Shown piece by piece: positions 25,120 through 33,700 of a stretch of DNA of 39,169 nucleotides. This DNA is from Rhodospirillales bacterium. Lineage in GTDB: Bacteria; Pseudomonadota; Alphaproteobacteria; Acetobacterales; Acetobacteraceae. The stretch covers positions 1-39,169 of the forward strand of contig JANXTF010000151.1 in NCBI GenBank assembly GCA_025352565.1, in the 5' to 3' direction. Every line of letters begins with the position of its first letter. Position 1 is the stretch's first letter. A program made the translations under genes and the position numbers. The notes beneath the pieces were generated by a model. That model did not search any database and had not been told where the DNA came from. It was given only the letters and a program-made list of their open reading frames with translations.

Positions 25120-25973
25120 TCGCGCAGCAGATCGTCAACGGCCTCGTTCTCGGCAGCATTTACGCGCTTTCGGCTCTCGGCTTCACGTTGATCTTCGGCG
25201 CGGCGCGGGTGGTCAACTTCGCCTATGGCCAGCTTTTGATGCTGGGCGGCTTCGCCACGCTGTTCCTCGCGCAGTACGCTGGCTTCAACTTCTTCGTCGC
25301 GTTGCCGGTGGCGATGCTGGCGATGGCGGTGTGCAGCGTGCTGATCTACGTGGTCGTCGTGCGTCCTGTGTTGGGACAGGGCGATCTCGCCGTTCTCCTG
25401 GTCACGACAGGGCTGCTCTACATTCTCCGCGATGGCGCCGTGATTGTGTTCGGGACCGCGCCGCGGCAGATCGACATGGGTGTCGAAGGCATCGTCGAGA
25501 TCGGCGACGTGATCGTCACCAACCAGAGGCTCGTCGTCGTGGGCGCGCTGATCGTCCTCGTGGTGGCGCTTTATCTGGTGCTCTACCGGCTGCGCATCGG
25601 CAAGGCCTTGCGGGCCGTCGCGCAGAACCGTGCCGGGGCTGAGGCGATTGGCCTGAACGTCAATCGGGTGACCGCCTTCGCGTTCGCGATATCCGGTGCC
25701 CTCGCCTGCGCGGCGGGTGGCCTGCTCGGGGCGATTTATGCGGCGGAGCCTGGCATGGGCGACCTGCCGCTGCTGAAGAGCTTCGTGATCGTGATATTCG
25801 GCGGCCTCGGGTCGGTTCCCGGTGCCATCGTGGGCGGCCTCGTCATCGGCATGACGGAGACGCTTGCGGGGTCCTACATCAGCTTCGCCTTCAAGGACGT
25901 CTTCACCTTTTTGCTCCTGATCGCGGTGCTTCTGTTCCGGCCGACCGGGTTGTTCGGGGGGAAAGTGGCGTGA
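25116..25973 (+). CDS. Liv-type ABC transporter permease (LivH family)
   Basis: A 285-residue inner-membrane permease with about eight hydrophobic segments. LivH signatures: NGLVLGSIYALSALGFTLIFG at the start, LRAVAQNRAGAEAIGLN in the cytoplasmic EAA-like loop, and VIFGGLGSVPGAIVGG. The GTG start at 25116 overlaps the hydrolase stop (GTGA). With the LivM-type protein it forms the channel of a complete five-gene importer. Placement inside the catabolic operon suggests that it brings in the pathway substrate (inference). Confidence 0.93.
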   Translation: MIAQQIVNGLVLGSIYALSALGFTLIFGAARVVNFAYGQLLMLGGFATLFLAQYAGFNFFVALPVAMLAMAVCSVLIYVVVVRPVLGQGDLAVLLVTTGLLYILRDGAVIVFGTAPRQIDMGVEGIVEIGDVIVTNQRLVVVGALIVLVVALYLVLYRLRIGKALRAVAQNRAGAEAIGLNVNRVTAFAFAISGALACAAGGLLGAIYAAEPGMGDLPLLKSFVIVIFGGLGSVPGAIVGGLVIGMTETLAGSYISFAFKDVFTFLLLIAVLLFRPTGLFGGKVA

Positions 25974-26935
25974 GCCGCATTGCCGCTGCCCTGTTCGTCA
26001 CCGGCTTGATCGTCGTTCCACCTGCCCTGGGCAGCTATCAGGTCTACCTGCTCAGCCTGACCTTGGTGTGGTCCCTGCTGGCCCTCAGCATGGGCCTTCT
26101 GCTTGGCTATGTGGGGCAGCTCAATTTCGGCCAGGCCGCGTTCGTCGCGATTGCCGCCTATGTGTCGAGCCTGCTGCGGATCGATCTCGGCCTCAGCTTC
26201 TGGCTCGCCGCTCCCGTGGCGCTCGTCGTCGTTATGGTGGTCGCCGCGTTTATCGGGGTGATCACGTTGCGGCTTCGTGGGCCGTTCTTCGTCCTGGTCA
26301 CGCTCGCGTTCGGCGAGATCGTTCGGATCGTCATATCGAACTGGCAGGACGTCACCAGAGGGCCGATCGGCCTGCGCGGCATCGCTCCGCCGGAGGGCTT
26401 CCTCGGCATCGATTTCGGCAACAAGCTGGCTTTCTACTATCTCGCGCTGGCGGTCACGCTCGTTTGCACCTTGGCGCTCGCCCGTGTCGTTCGGTCGCGG
26501 ACAGGCCGGCTGCTGGTCGCGTTGCGCGAGGACGAACTCCTCGCCGCATTCGTCGGCATCGGGGTGATGCGTCAGAAAATGGTCGGGCTCTGCATCAGCG
26601 CGCTGGTGGCGGGCCTTGGCGGCGTGCTGATCGGGCCTCTGCTCACCGTGATCTCGCCGGGGCAGTTCTCGATCTTCACCTCCGTCGATATGGTCGTGAT
26701 GGTGATCGTGGGCGGTGTCGGCACGTTGGCCGGTCCGCTGATCGGCGCCGTGTTCCTGACCTATGTTCCCGAGGTCGTGCGGTTCGCCAACGAATACCGG
26801 CCGGTGATGATGGGCTTTCTCCTCATCATGGTGACGATGTTCCTGCCGGGCGGGCTGATGGGGCTCATGCGTCGGCTCACCCATGCCGGCAGCGGTGCGG
26901 CACTCGCGCGCAAGGCGGCGGCCCGTGCCGGCTGA
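25970..26935 (+). CDS. Liv-type ABC transporter permease (LivM family)
   Basis: A 321-residue permease. LivM signatures: LLLGYVGQLNFGQAAFVAIAAY, the long loop after LRLRGPFFVLVTLAFGEIV, and VGGVGTLAGPLIGAVFLT. About nine membrane segments; basic C-terminus. The start is a GTG that overlaps the LivH stop (GTGA). It corresponds to the permease fragment at 1-261, from the other Liv system of the window. Confidence 0.93.
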   Translation: MSRIAAALFVTGLIVVPPALGSYQVYLLSLTLVWSLLALSMGLLLGYVGQLNFGQAAFVAIAAYVSSLLRIDLGLSFWLAAPVALVVVMVVAAFIGVITLRLRGPFFVLVTLAFGEIVRIVISNWQDVTRGPIGLRGIAPPEGFLGIDFGNKLAFYYLALAVTLVCTLALARVVRSRTGRLLVALREDELLAAFVGIGVMRQKMVGLCISALVAGLGGVLIGPLLTVISPGQFSIFTSVDMVVMVIVGGVGTLAGPLIGAVFLTYVPEVVRFANEYRPVMMGFLLIMVTMFLPGGLMGLMRRLTHAGSGAALARKAAARAG

Positions 26936-27701
26936 CCCGCTGCTGGTGGTGGAGATGCTGACGAAGCGCTTCGACGGGCTAACGGCTGTCGATGATGTCT
27001 CGTTCGTGGTCGGCCGTGGCGACATCCTCGGCTTGATCGGCCCAAATGGGGCGGGCAAGACGACGACGTTCAATCTTGTTTCCGGCCGCTTTCCCCCGAG
27101 CGCCGGCCGCATCAGGCTGGCCTCCCACGATCTCGTGGGCCTTCGCCCGGACCGGATCGTGGCCCTCGGCCTCGCCCGCACGTTTCAGGGCACCCGCATC
27201 TTCCCCGGTCTCTCGGTCGAGGAGAATTTGTGCATCCCGTTGCTTGCGCGCGATCGGTCCGGCTTCCTCGGCGGAATTCTGGGTCTGCAACGCGCACGGC
27301 ACATGAAAGGCGAAGCGGCGCGGCGCGTCGCCGAGGTGCTGGAATTCATCGGCCTCTCGGCCCTGCGCGAAAGCATCGCGGGCACGCTCGCCTACGCGCA
27401 TCAAAGCCTGCTCGGCATCGGATTGGCGCTTGTTCGCAGCCCCCAGATGCTCCTCTTCGATGAGCCGTTTGCGGGCATGAACCCGGCTGAAACCCGCGCC
27501 GCCGCCGTTCTGGTCCGGCGGATCCGCGATACCGGCGTCACCGTGTTGCTGGTGGAGCATGACGTCGCCGCGGTGATGGAGACGTGCGACCGTATCGTCG
27601 TGCTCGACCACGGACGGAAGATCGCGGAAGGCACGCCCGCCGAGATCCGCCGCGATCCCGCGGTCATCGAGGCCTATCTGGGCACTGACGTCGATGCTTG
27701 A
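26925..27701 (+). CDS. Liv-type ABC transporter ATP-binding protein (LivG family)
   Basis: A 258-residue ATPase. Walker A GPNGAGKT (39-46), LGLARTFQGTRIFPGLSVEEN, Walker B LLFDEP, the switch histidine in VEHDV, and a C-terminal EAYLG. The signature motif reads LAYAHQS in place of LSxGxQ, which has lost the central Gly; this is an uncommon deviation in a motif that contacts ATP across the dimer. I chose the GTG at 26925, with AAGGCGG 6 bases upstream and an 11-base overlap with livM; a further upstream start at 26883 would add 14 arginine-rich residues from the livM frame. Confidence 0.9.
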   Translation: MPADPLLVVEMLTKRFDGLTAVDDVSFVVGRGDILGLIGPNGAGKTTTFNLVSGRFPPSAGRIRLASHDLVGLRPDRIVALGLARTFQGTRIFPGLSVEENLCIPLLARDRSGFLGGILGLQRARHMKGEAARRVAEVLEFIGLSALRESIAGTLAYAHQSLLGIGLALVRSPQMLLFDEPFAGMNPAETRAAAVLVRRIRDTGVTVLLVEHDVAAVMETCDRIVVLDHGRKIAEGTPAEIRRDPAVIEAYLGTDVDA

Positions 27702-28407
27702 AGCAACCGGACTTCACGTATCCTACGGCCCCGTCGCAGCCCTCGCGGGCGTGTCGATCAAGGTCGCCAAAGGCGAACTGGTCACGGTCATTGGGGCGAA
27801 CGGGGCGGGGAAGTCGACGCTGCTGCGTGCGCTGAGTGGATTGATCCGTCCCGCAGCCGGGCAGGTCAGGTTCGACGGCAAGGAAACCACGGGCCTTGCC
27901 AGCTCGGTTCTGGTTCAGCGCGGCCTCGCCATGGTGCCCGAGGGAAGGCATGTCTTTCCCGAGATGACTGTGTCGGAGAACCTCGATCTCGGCGCCTATT
28001 ATCGGCGCGACGCGGCCGCGGCGCGGCTGGACCGGGAGCGTGTCTTCGCCCTGTTCCCGATCCTGCGCGATCGCCTGTGGACGGAGGCGGGTCGCCTCAG
28101 CGGCGGACAGCAGCAGATGCTGGCGATCGGGCGGGCACTGATGAGCCGACCGCAGCTCCTGCTGCTCGACGAGCCCTCGCTCGGCCTGGCGCCCGCGATC
28201 GTTCAGCTGCTCGGCAGGATTTTGCGGGATCTGAACGTGGCTGGCGTGACGATCCTGCTGGTGGAACAGAATGCGAGGATGGCCCTGCGGCTCGCCGACC
28301 GGGGCTATATCCTGGCAAACGGCCGGATTGCAGGCACCGGGACGGGGGAGGAGCTTTTGCACGATCCCGCAGTCCAGCATATGTATTTCGGAAGTTTAGA
28401 GGCGTGA
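27694..28407 (+). CDS. Liv-type ABC transporter ATP-binding protein (LivF family)
   Basis: A 237-residue ATPase. Walker A GANGAGKS, the LivF hallmark MVPEGRHVFPEMTVSENL, signature LSGGQQQ, Walker B LLLLDEP and the switch region VEQNARMAL. The signature is canonical here, unlike in the LivG partner, so one of the two composite ATP sites of the dimer may be weak (inference). The ATG overlaps the LivG stop by 8 bases. Confidence 0.93.
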   Translation: MLEATGLHVSYGPVAALAGVSIKVAKGELVTVIGANGAGKSTLLRALSGLIRPAAGQVRFDGKETTGLASSVLVQRGLAMVPEGRHVFPEMTVSENLDLGAYYRRDAAAARLDRERVFALFPILRDRLWTEAGRLSGGQQQMLAIGRALMSRPQLLLLDEPSLGLAPAIVQLLGRILRDLNVAGVTILLVEQNARMALRLADRGYILANGRIAGTGTGEELLHDPAVQHMYFGSLEA

Positions 28408-28450
28408 AACCCGGGCTGAACCGGCGTTGCGCCAATCAGGAAGGAATGCC

Positions 28451-29611
28451 ATGAACGACCTCGGATCACTGACGCGGCGGACGACATTGGGTCTGCTCGG
28501 GGCCACAGCGCTTACGGTCGCCGCCAAGGCGGATACGGCCAAAAAGGTGCTGAAGATCGGCGCCTTGTGCACCGTCACCGGGCCGAGCGCGTCGATCGGC
28601 CGGGAGAGCCTTTCGGGATTGCAGTATGCCGTGAAGAAGCTGAACGACGCTGGCGGCGTCACCATCGGCTCGGCCACATACAATATCGAATTCATCAACG
28701 CGGATGACGAGTCGAAGCCGGAGCGGGCGGTTGCGGCAGCCGAACGGCTCATTACCGGCGACAAGGTCTCGGTAATCTTCACGCCACCCGCCAGCACTCC
28801 CACCCTGGCGATGCTGCCGATCGCCGAGCGCAACAAGACGCTTGCCATGAGCTTCGTCGCGTCCGCCCCCGCCGTCGTCTCTCCCGAATACAGCTACAGC
28901 TTTCGCAGCACTCTCAGCTCGATCATGAACGTGGCCCCCGCGATCGAGTACCTGGTCAAGGAGAAGGGCGTAAAGACGCTCGCTTATCTCGGCCGCAATG
29001 ACGACTGGGGCCGGACGGCCAGCAAACAGGCGATCGCGAAGGCGAAGGAGCTCGGAGCCAATTTCACCGTCGAGGAATATTTCGACAACGGCAGCACGGA
29101 TTTCTACGGATTGCTGACGAAGGTGCGGGCCGCCGCGCCGGACGCGATCGTGGCGGCCGCCTTCATCGAGGACGGCGTTCCGATGCTCAAGCAATTTCGC
29201 GAGTTGCGCATGAAGCCGATCTTCATGAGCGTGGGGGTGATCTGGTCCTCGCCGACATTCCTGAAAGGCGCCGGCCCGGCGATCGACGGGGTGGATATTT
29301 CCACCGGCCCGACGACATCGAGTTCAGCCGAACTGACAGCTTTTGCGGCGGAGTTCCAGAAGGCGACCGGCCATGCGCCGCTGCCTTACGAAGTCACGTC
29401 GTACGACACGCTCATGCTCGTCCTCGCGGCGATGAAGAAAGCCAAATCGATCGATCCGACGGCGGTCCGCGATATCCTGAAGACCTTCGAATATCCCGGT
29501 ATTCTGCAGACCTACAAGTTCAATGGGACCGGGCAGTCCGAAGTCGTGATCAACATTAATGAAGTCAAGAATAGCGAAGTCGTGAAGATTGCCTCGCAGC
29601 GGGCAATCTGA
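28451..29611 (+). CDS. ABC transporter periplasmic substrate-binding protein (LivK-like)
   Basis: A 386-residue receptor. The N-terminus has a twin-arginine-like motif (LTRRTTLGLLG) and a short hydrophobic core ending in AKA, so Tat or Sec export. The mature protein has the type I receptor layout: LKIGALCTVTGPSASIGRES, INADDESKPERAVAAAERLI, NDDWGRTA and YEVTSYDTLML. It belongs to a different branch from the receptors at 2648 and 11144 (no CPLV end). The ATG at 28451 has AGGAAGGA 5 bases upstream, so the 8 extra upstream codons are rejected. It is the last gene of the + operon, 43 bases after livF and before the hairpin at 29644-29679. Confidence 0.92.
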   Translation: MNDLGSLTRRTTLGLLGATALTVAAKADTAKKVLKIGALCTVTGPSASIGRESLSGLQYAVKKLNDAGGVTIGSATYNIEFINADDESKPERAVAAAERLITGDKVSVIFTPPASTPTLAMLPIAERNKTLAMSFVASAPAVVSPEYSYSFRSTLSSIMNVAPAIEYLVKEKGVKTLAYLGRNDDWGRTASKQAIAKAKELGANFTVEEYFDNGSTDFYGLLTKVRAAAPDAIVAAAFIEDGVPMLKQFRELRMKPIFMSVGVIWSSPTFLKGAGPAIDGVDISTGPTTSSSAELTAFAAEFQKATGHAPLPYEVTSYDTLMLVLAAMKKAKSIDPTAVRDILKTFEYPGILQTYKFNGTGQSEVVININEVKNSEVVKIASQRAI

Positions 29612-29643
29612 CGCGCCAAACGGGCTGCGTCGACGACGCGGAG

Positions 29644-29679
29644 CCTGGGCGATTGCGCACCCCGGTGCGCCGGCCCAGG
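29644..29679 (+). terminator. Nested hairpin after the transport operon, probable terminator
   Basis: Outer arms CCTGGGC and GCCCAGG enclose an inner GCGCAC-CCCG-GTGCGC stem: 7 plus 6 base pairs, nearly all GC. It starts 33 bases after the stop of the last gene of the + operon. No T tract follows directly, so termination may need Rho or be partial. The rest of the 29612-29834 gap shows no gene. Confidence 0.45.
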
Positions 29680-29834
29680 TGCCGCGTTGCGCTTGATTTA
29701 GGGCGTTGGAACTGTGCGCTGCTGGAATTTTGCCGTGCTGACGACAGGGCGGACGCGGGGTAGGTCGCCGCATCCGCTCGGGTCGGGATCGCCGGTCTTG
29801 TCGGCCATGATGGCGGCTGTTAGGGTTTGCCTCC

Positions 29835-30602
29835 ATGAACTGGATGCGCGCCGCTGCGGTTTGCCTGTTTGTGCCGGCTCTCATGGGCTTGGCGTCTGGT
29901 CCAGATGTGCCCGACGTGGCGCCGGCCGCTGAGGCTTCCTGCCCCGCGCCGCCAGAGTTTGTGGCCCACGGCGGTGACCTTCCGGGGCTGGCATCGGCGA
30001 TGGCGGAAAAACGCGGATTCGGAGTCCTGGCGATCGGCTCCGCCGCAATGCTCGGACCGACTGGCTCGCTGAGCGACGCCTTCACCCATCGTGCGATCGA
30101 GTTCTTCGCGGCGTCCCGCCCTGGAACCGTCGTCACTCTGGCCGCCCGCAACGCCAGGGGCGCGCTGGCGTCCGAGATGCTGACGACACTCCGCGCGGAA
30201 CTCGCGGCACACCCCTACCCGCTCGTGCTGTGGCAGGCGGGCGCGGTCGAGGCGCTGCGGAGCGTTTCTGTCGCCGGGTTTCGCCAGACGCTGGCCGAGG
30301 GCGTTCGGCTGATCGCGCAGGCGCATGGATCGCTGATCCTGATCGACTCCCAGTTCAGCCGGCTCATGCAATCCAAAGTGGACGTGGCGCCATATCAGGT
30401 GGTGATGCGTGAGATCGCCGGGCAGCCGGGTGTCGTGCTGTTCCGGCGCTACGATCTGACCCGCGCGTGGGTGGATACCGGCTGGATCGATCTGGAGCAG
30501 GCGCCGCCGGCGGAGCGGCAGAAAGCGGCGGATCGGCTCAACGAATGTCTGGGCCGGGCCCTTGCGGTTCTGATCGGCAACGAGGCGGGCTCGGTGCGTT
30601 AG
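29835..30602 (+). CDS. Exported protein with a degenerate SGNH-hydrolase fold
   Basis: A 255-residue protein with an N-terminal signal peptide (MNWMRAAAVCLFVPALMGLASG). The body looks like an SGNH/GDSL hydrolase: a first block VLAIGSAAMLG with the serine position kept, a block III VLWQAGAVEAL in which the expected GxN asparagine is missing, and a late YQVVMREIAG...VVLFRRYDL block where the DxxH histidine is not evident. It may be a non-catalytic carbohydrate- or lipid-binding relative; function is unknown. The ATG at 29835 was taken because it places the hydrophobic stretch correctly; a second ATG three codons later is possible. It stands alone between two operons. Confidence 0.7.
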   Translation: MNWMRAAAVCLFVPALMGLASGPDVPDVAPAAEASCPAPPEFVAHGGDLPGLASAMAEKRGFGVLAIGSAAMLGPTGSLSDAFTHRAIEFFAASRPGTVVTLAARNARGALASEMLTTLRAELAAHPYPLVLWQAGAVEALRSVSVAGFRQTLAEGVRLIAQAHGSLILIDSQFSRLMQSKVDVAPYQVVMREIAGQPGVVLFRRYDLTRAWVDTGWIDLEQAPPAERQKAADRLNECLGRALAVLIGNEAGSVR

Positions 30603-30701
30603 CCCAGCGCGTGAGCCCGAGGGCGTGGCAGGCGAACCACGTTGCCGCGAGGATCGGCACGGTTGGTGCAACCTCTGGCCATCTGGCAACCTTAAGGTCG
30701 C

Positions 30702-30881
30702 ATGGTCGATGTCGGAGATAACTCTCGCCAAGTGAACATTTCTCCCCCCGTTCAGGAGCGCCGGGACGATTGGCACATGAGAGCGTGGATCAGGCGAGAC
30801 CTTGGCGCGGCGCATGACGCCATTCTACGGGAGGAGTTGCCCGACGAGATGCGCGCTCTACTCTCGCGGTTCGACACCTGA
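30702..30881 (+). CDS. Small NepR-like anti-sigma factor
   Basis: A 59-residue protein starting at an ATG with AAGG 4 bases upstream. The C-terminal half fits the NepR family pattern I-x3-L-x6-I-x2-E-x-x-PD-x(F/M)-x2-LL: it reads IRRDLG, then AAHDAILREELPDEM and RALLSRFD. NepR proteins bind the stress sigma factor EcfG in Alphaproteobacteria and are displaced by phosphorylated PhyR. The usual Tyr and the Pro of EPxPD are His and Glu here. No phyR, ecfG or EcfG-type sensor kinase is next to it, so it would be an orphan or a second paralogue. The rest of 30603-30993 holds only the promoter of the sdh genes. Alternative: a chance short frame. Confidence 0.6.
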   Translation: MVDVGDNSRQVNISPPVQERRDDWHMRAWIRRDLGAAHDAILREELPDEMRALLSRFDT

Positions 30882-30922
30882 CGTTCCGCATTGCGGTGCG
30901 CCCTGCCGGGCTTGCCTGTGCG

Positions 30923-30951
30923 TTGACCCTCCCCAACTCCGATAGTATGGA
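30923..30951 (+). promoter_or_regulatory. Promoter of the sdhCDAB operon
   Basis: TTGACC (30923-30928) and TATGGA (30946-30951) are separated by 17 bases. The predicted start is about 35 bases before the sdhC GTG. The -35 is the same hexamer as in the two other promoters called in this window. Confidence 0.45.
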
Positions 30952-30993
30952 ATCAGGGTCCATGCCCGCAGGCCAGAAGGAGTTGCGACCCCA

Positions 30994-31425
30994 GTGACAG
31001 ACACGCGCGACGCGCTGACCATCGCGCGAACCTCCGACGGGCGCCTGGTGCGCCGCCCCTTGTCGCCGCACCTCCAGGTCTACCGGCCGCAGATCACCTC
31101 CATCCTCTCCATCATGCATCGCATGACGGGCATCGCGCTCTCGGCCGGCACGCTGCTGCTGGCCTGGTGGCTGGTGGCGGCGGCGACGTCCGACAGTTCC
31201 TACGCGACGGTGTCCGGGTTCATGCGCTCACCGATCGGGCTGCTATTCTTGCTCGGCTGGATCGCGTCGTTGTGGTATCATTTCTGCAACGGCATCCGCC
31301 ATCTGGCCTGGGATGCGGGCTTCGGCTTCGAACTCCCGACGGTCCATGCCAGCGGCTGGGCCGTGGTGGCCGCGACCGCCGCCCTGACGGCGCTGACGGC
31401 GATCGCCGTCGTGATGGCCCTGTAG
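30994..31425 (+). CDS. sdhC: Succinate dehydrogenase cytochrome b556 subunit
   Basis: A 143-residue membrane anchor of complex II. Hallmarks: RPLSPHLQVYRPQ, SILSIMHRMTG at the first helix (quinone site Ser/Arg region), and the haem-ligand segment WYHFCNGIRHLAWD. Three hydrophobic helices follow the family pattern. The start is a GTG at 30994; AAGGAG lies 11 bases upstream, a rather long spacing, and a nearer TTG is followed by an in-frame stop. The 12-base gap to sdhD and the order C-D-A-B are normal. Confidence 0.95.
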   Translation: MTDTRDALTIARTSDGRLVRRPLSPHLQVYRPQITSILSIMHRMTGIALSAGTLLLAWWLVAAATSDSSYATVSGFMRSPIGLLFLLGWIASLWYHFCNGIRHLAWDAGFGFELPTVHASGWAVVAATAALTALTAIAVVMAL

Positions 31426-31437
31426 GAGAGACCGGCG

Positions 31438-31872
31438 ATGTCCGAAACCGCGAAAACCTCCACCACCAAGACCGGCGGGAAGCTGCATGTCGGCGTCATG
31501 CAATCCGAGCTTGGCCGCGCCCGGGGCCTTGGCTCCGCCCGCTCCGGCACGCATCACTGGTGGGCCGAACGCGTCACCTCCATGGCGCTCGTGCCGCTGA
31601 CCATCTGGTTCGTGATCGCAGCCCTGCGCCTCGTGGGCCACACGCGGGGCGATGTGGCGCATTGGGCGGCCAATCCGGTCAACGCCACCCTCGGCGCCGC
31701 CCTGGTGATCGTCACCTTCCATCACATGCAGCTGGGCTTGCAGGTCGTGGTGGAGGACTACATCCATGCAGAGAGCATGCGGATGCCGATGATCCTCGCG
31801 ATCAAGGGCGCGGCGTTCCTGCTCGGCCTTGCGAGCCTGGTTTCGATCCTCAAGCTCGCCTTCATGGGATAG
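31438..31872 (+). CDS. sdhD: Succinate dehydrogenase hydrophobic membrane anchor subunit
   Basis: A 144-residue anchor with three membrane helices. Family segments: [23 protein letters not shown] at the N-terminal amphipathic part, and [16 protein letters not shown], holding the haem-proximal histidine and quinone-site residues. It binds haem b together with SdhC and docks SdhAB to the membrane. The N-terminal 15 residues are Ser/Thr/Lys-rich and variable in the family. The ATG at 31438 has GGAGAG nearby (8 bases upstream). sdhA starts 7 bases after its stop. Confidence 0.94.
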   Translation: MSETAKTSTTKTGGKLHVGVMQSELGRARGLGSARSGTHHWWAERVTSMALVPLTIWFVIAALRLVGHTRGDVAHWAANPVNATLGAALVIVTFHHMQLGLQVVVEDYIHAESMRMPMILAIKGAAFLLGLASLVSILKLAFMG

Positions 31873-31879
31873 ACAGCGA

Positions 31880-33691
31880 ATGAACGCGATCACGATGCCC
31901 TTGCGGGGCGCCTATAATGTCATCGACCACACGTATGACGTGGTTGTGGTGGGCGCTGGCGGCGCCGGCTTACGCGCGACCCTCGGCATCGGCGCCGCCG
32001 GGCTGAAGACCGCCTGCATCACCAAGGTGTTTCCCACCCGATCGCACACCGTGGCGGCCCAGGGCGGCATCGGGGCGGCACTCGGCAACATGGGCGAGGA
32101 CGATTGGCGCTGGCACATGTACGACACCGTGAAGGGGTCGGACTGGCTGGGCGACCAGGATGCCATCGAATACATGTGCCGCGAGGCGGTGCCCGCGATC
32201 TACGAACTGGAGCATTACGGCGTCCCGTTCAGCCGCACCGAGGATGGCCGCATCTATCAGCGCCCGTTCGGCGGCCACATGACGGAATACGGCAAGGCGC
32301 CGGCGATGCGCGCCTGCGCCTCCGCCGACCGCACGGGCCATGCCATCCTGCACACGCTGTATCAGCAGAGTCTGAAGCACGAGGTGGAATTCTTCGTCGA
32401 GTATTTCGCGCTCGATCTCATCATGGACGATGACGGCGTGTGCCGGGGCGTCATGGCATGGTGCCTGGAAGACGGCACCATGCATCGCTTCCGCGCGCAA
32501 TCGGTCGTGCTCGCCACCGGAGGCTATGGCCGCGCCTACCAGTCCTGCACCTCGGCGCATACCTGCACCGGCGACGGCACCGGAATGGTGCTGCGGGCCG
32601 GGCTGCCGTGCCAGGACATGGAGTTCGTTCAGTTCCACCCGACCGGCATCTTCCCGGCCGGCTGTCTCATCACCGAGGGCGCCAGGGGCGAAGGCGGCTA
32701 CCTCACCAACAGCGAGGGCGAGCGCTTCATGGAGCGCTACGCGCCGACCGCGAAGGACCTTGCCAGCCGCGATGTCGTCTCGCGCTCGATGACGCTCGAA
32801 ATCAACGCGGGGCGGGGCTGCGGTCTGAACAAGGACCACATCATGCTCCATCTGGAGCATCTCGGCGGCGAGATCCTGCACGAGCGGCTGCCGGGCATCT
32901 CCGAGACCGCGCGCGTGTTCGCGGGCGTCGAGGTGACCAAGGAGCCGATCCCGGTGCTGCCGACCGTGCACTACAACATGGGCGGCGTGCCGACGAACTA
33001 CCGTACCGAGGTGCTGCGCCCGACTGCGTCGAACCCCGACGCCGTGGTGCGCGGCCTGATGGCGGTGGGCGAGGCGGCCTGCGTCTCGGTCCATGGCGCC
33101 AACCGGCTGGGCACGAACTCGCTGCTCGATCTCGTGGTGTTCGGCCGCGCCGCCGCCCAACACGCCGCCGAGACCATCAAGCCGGGCACGAGCCAGCCGC
33201 CGCTGCCCGCGCGGGCCGGGGAAGGGGCTCTCGACCGGCTCGACCGCGCCCGCAACGCCAAGGGCGGCACCAAGGTGGCCGATCTGCGCGCCGAGTTGCA
33301 GCGCACGATGCAGGCCCATGCGGCGGTGTTCCGTTCGTCGGACAGCCTGACGAAGGGCGTGTCACGCATGAAGAAGGTGTGGCGCGGCATGGATGACATG
33401 TCCGTCTCCGACCGCAGCCTGATCTGGAACAGCGATCTGGTGGAAGCGCTGGAATTGCAGAACCTTATGGGCAACGCCATGACGACCATGGTCGGCGCCG
33501 AGGCCCGCAAGGAAAGCCGGGGCGCCCAGGCGCATGACGACTTCCCCGACCGCGACGATGCCAACTGGATGAAGCACACTCTGGCCTGGTGCGACGACAA
33601 TGGCGACGTGAAGCTCGATTATCGCCCGGTGAAGATGCAGACGCTGACCAACGAGGTCTCCGTCTTCCCGCCGAAGAAGCGCGTGTACTAG
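31880..33691 (+). CDS. sdhA: Succinate dehydrogenase flavoprotein subunit
   Basis: A 603-residue flavoprotein, the usual length. FAD Rossmann motif [11 protein letters not shown], covalent FAD histidine in [10 protein letters not shown], the substrate-site [29 protein letters not shown], the catalytic arginine in TEGARGEGG, and [21 protein letters not shown]. It oxidises succinate to fumarate in the TCA cycle and respiratory chain. I chose the ATG at 31880, 7 bases after sdhD; a start at 31829 would lie inside sdhD. sdhB begins 9 bases downstream. Confidence 0.97.
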   Translation: MNAITMPLRGAYNVIDHTYDVVVVGAGGAGLRATLGIGAAGLKTACITKVFPTRSHTVAAQGGIGAALGNMGEDDWRWHMYDTVKGSDWLGDQDAIEYMCREAVPAIYELEHYGVPFSRTEDGRIYQRPFGGHMTEYGKAPAMRACASADRTGHAILHTLYQQSLKHEVEFFVEYFALDLIMDDDGVCRGVMAWCLEDGTMHRFRAQSVVLATGGYGRAYQSCTSAHTCTGDGTGMVLRAGLPCQDMEFVQFHPTGIFPAGCLITEGARGEGGYLTNSEGERFMERYAPTAKDLASRDVVSRSMTLEINAGRGCGLNKDHIMLHLEHLGGEILHERLPGISETARVFAGVEVTKEPIPVLPTVHYNMGGVPTNYRTEVLRPTASNPDAVVRGLMAVGEAACVSVHGANRLGTNSLLDLVVFGRAAAQHAAETIKPGTSQPPLPARAGEGALDRLDRARNAKGGTKVADLRAELQRTMQAHAAVFRSSDSLTKGVSRMKKVWRGMDDMSVSDRSLIWNSDLVEALELQNLMGNAMTTMVGAEARKESRGAQAHDDFPDRDDANWMKHTLAWCDDNGDVKLDYRPVKMQTLTNEVSVFPPKKRVY

Positions 33692-33700
33692 GATAGTATA

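Noticed and set aside
30630-30665. A possible EcfG-type promoter (GGAAC ... CGTT) before the NepR-like gene
   Set aside because: The nearest match is GCGAACC with a downstream CGGTT; the spacing is over 20 bases instead of 16-17 and the -35 is imperfect.
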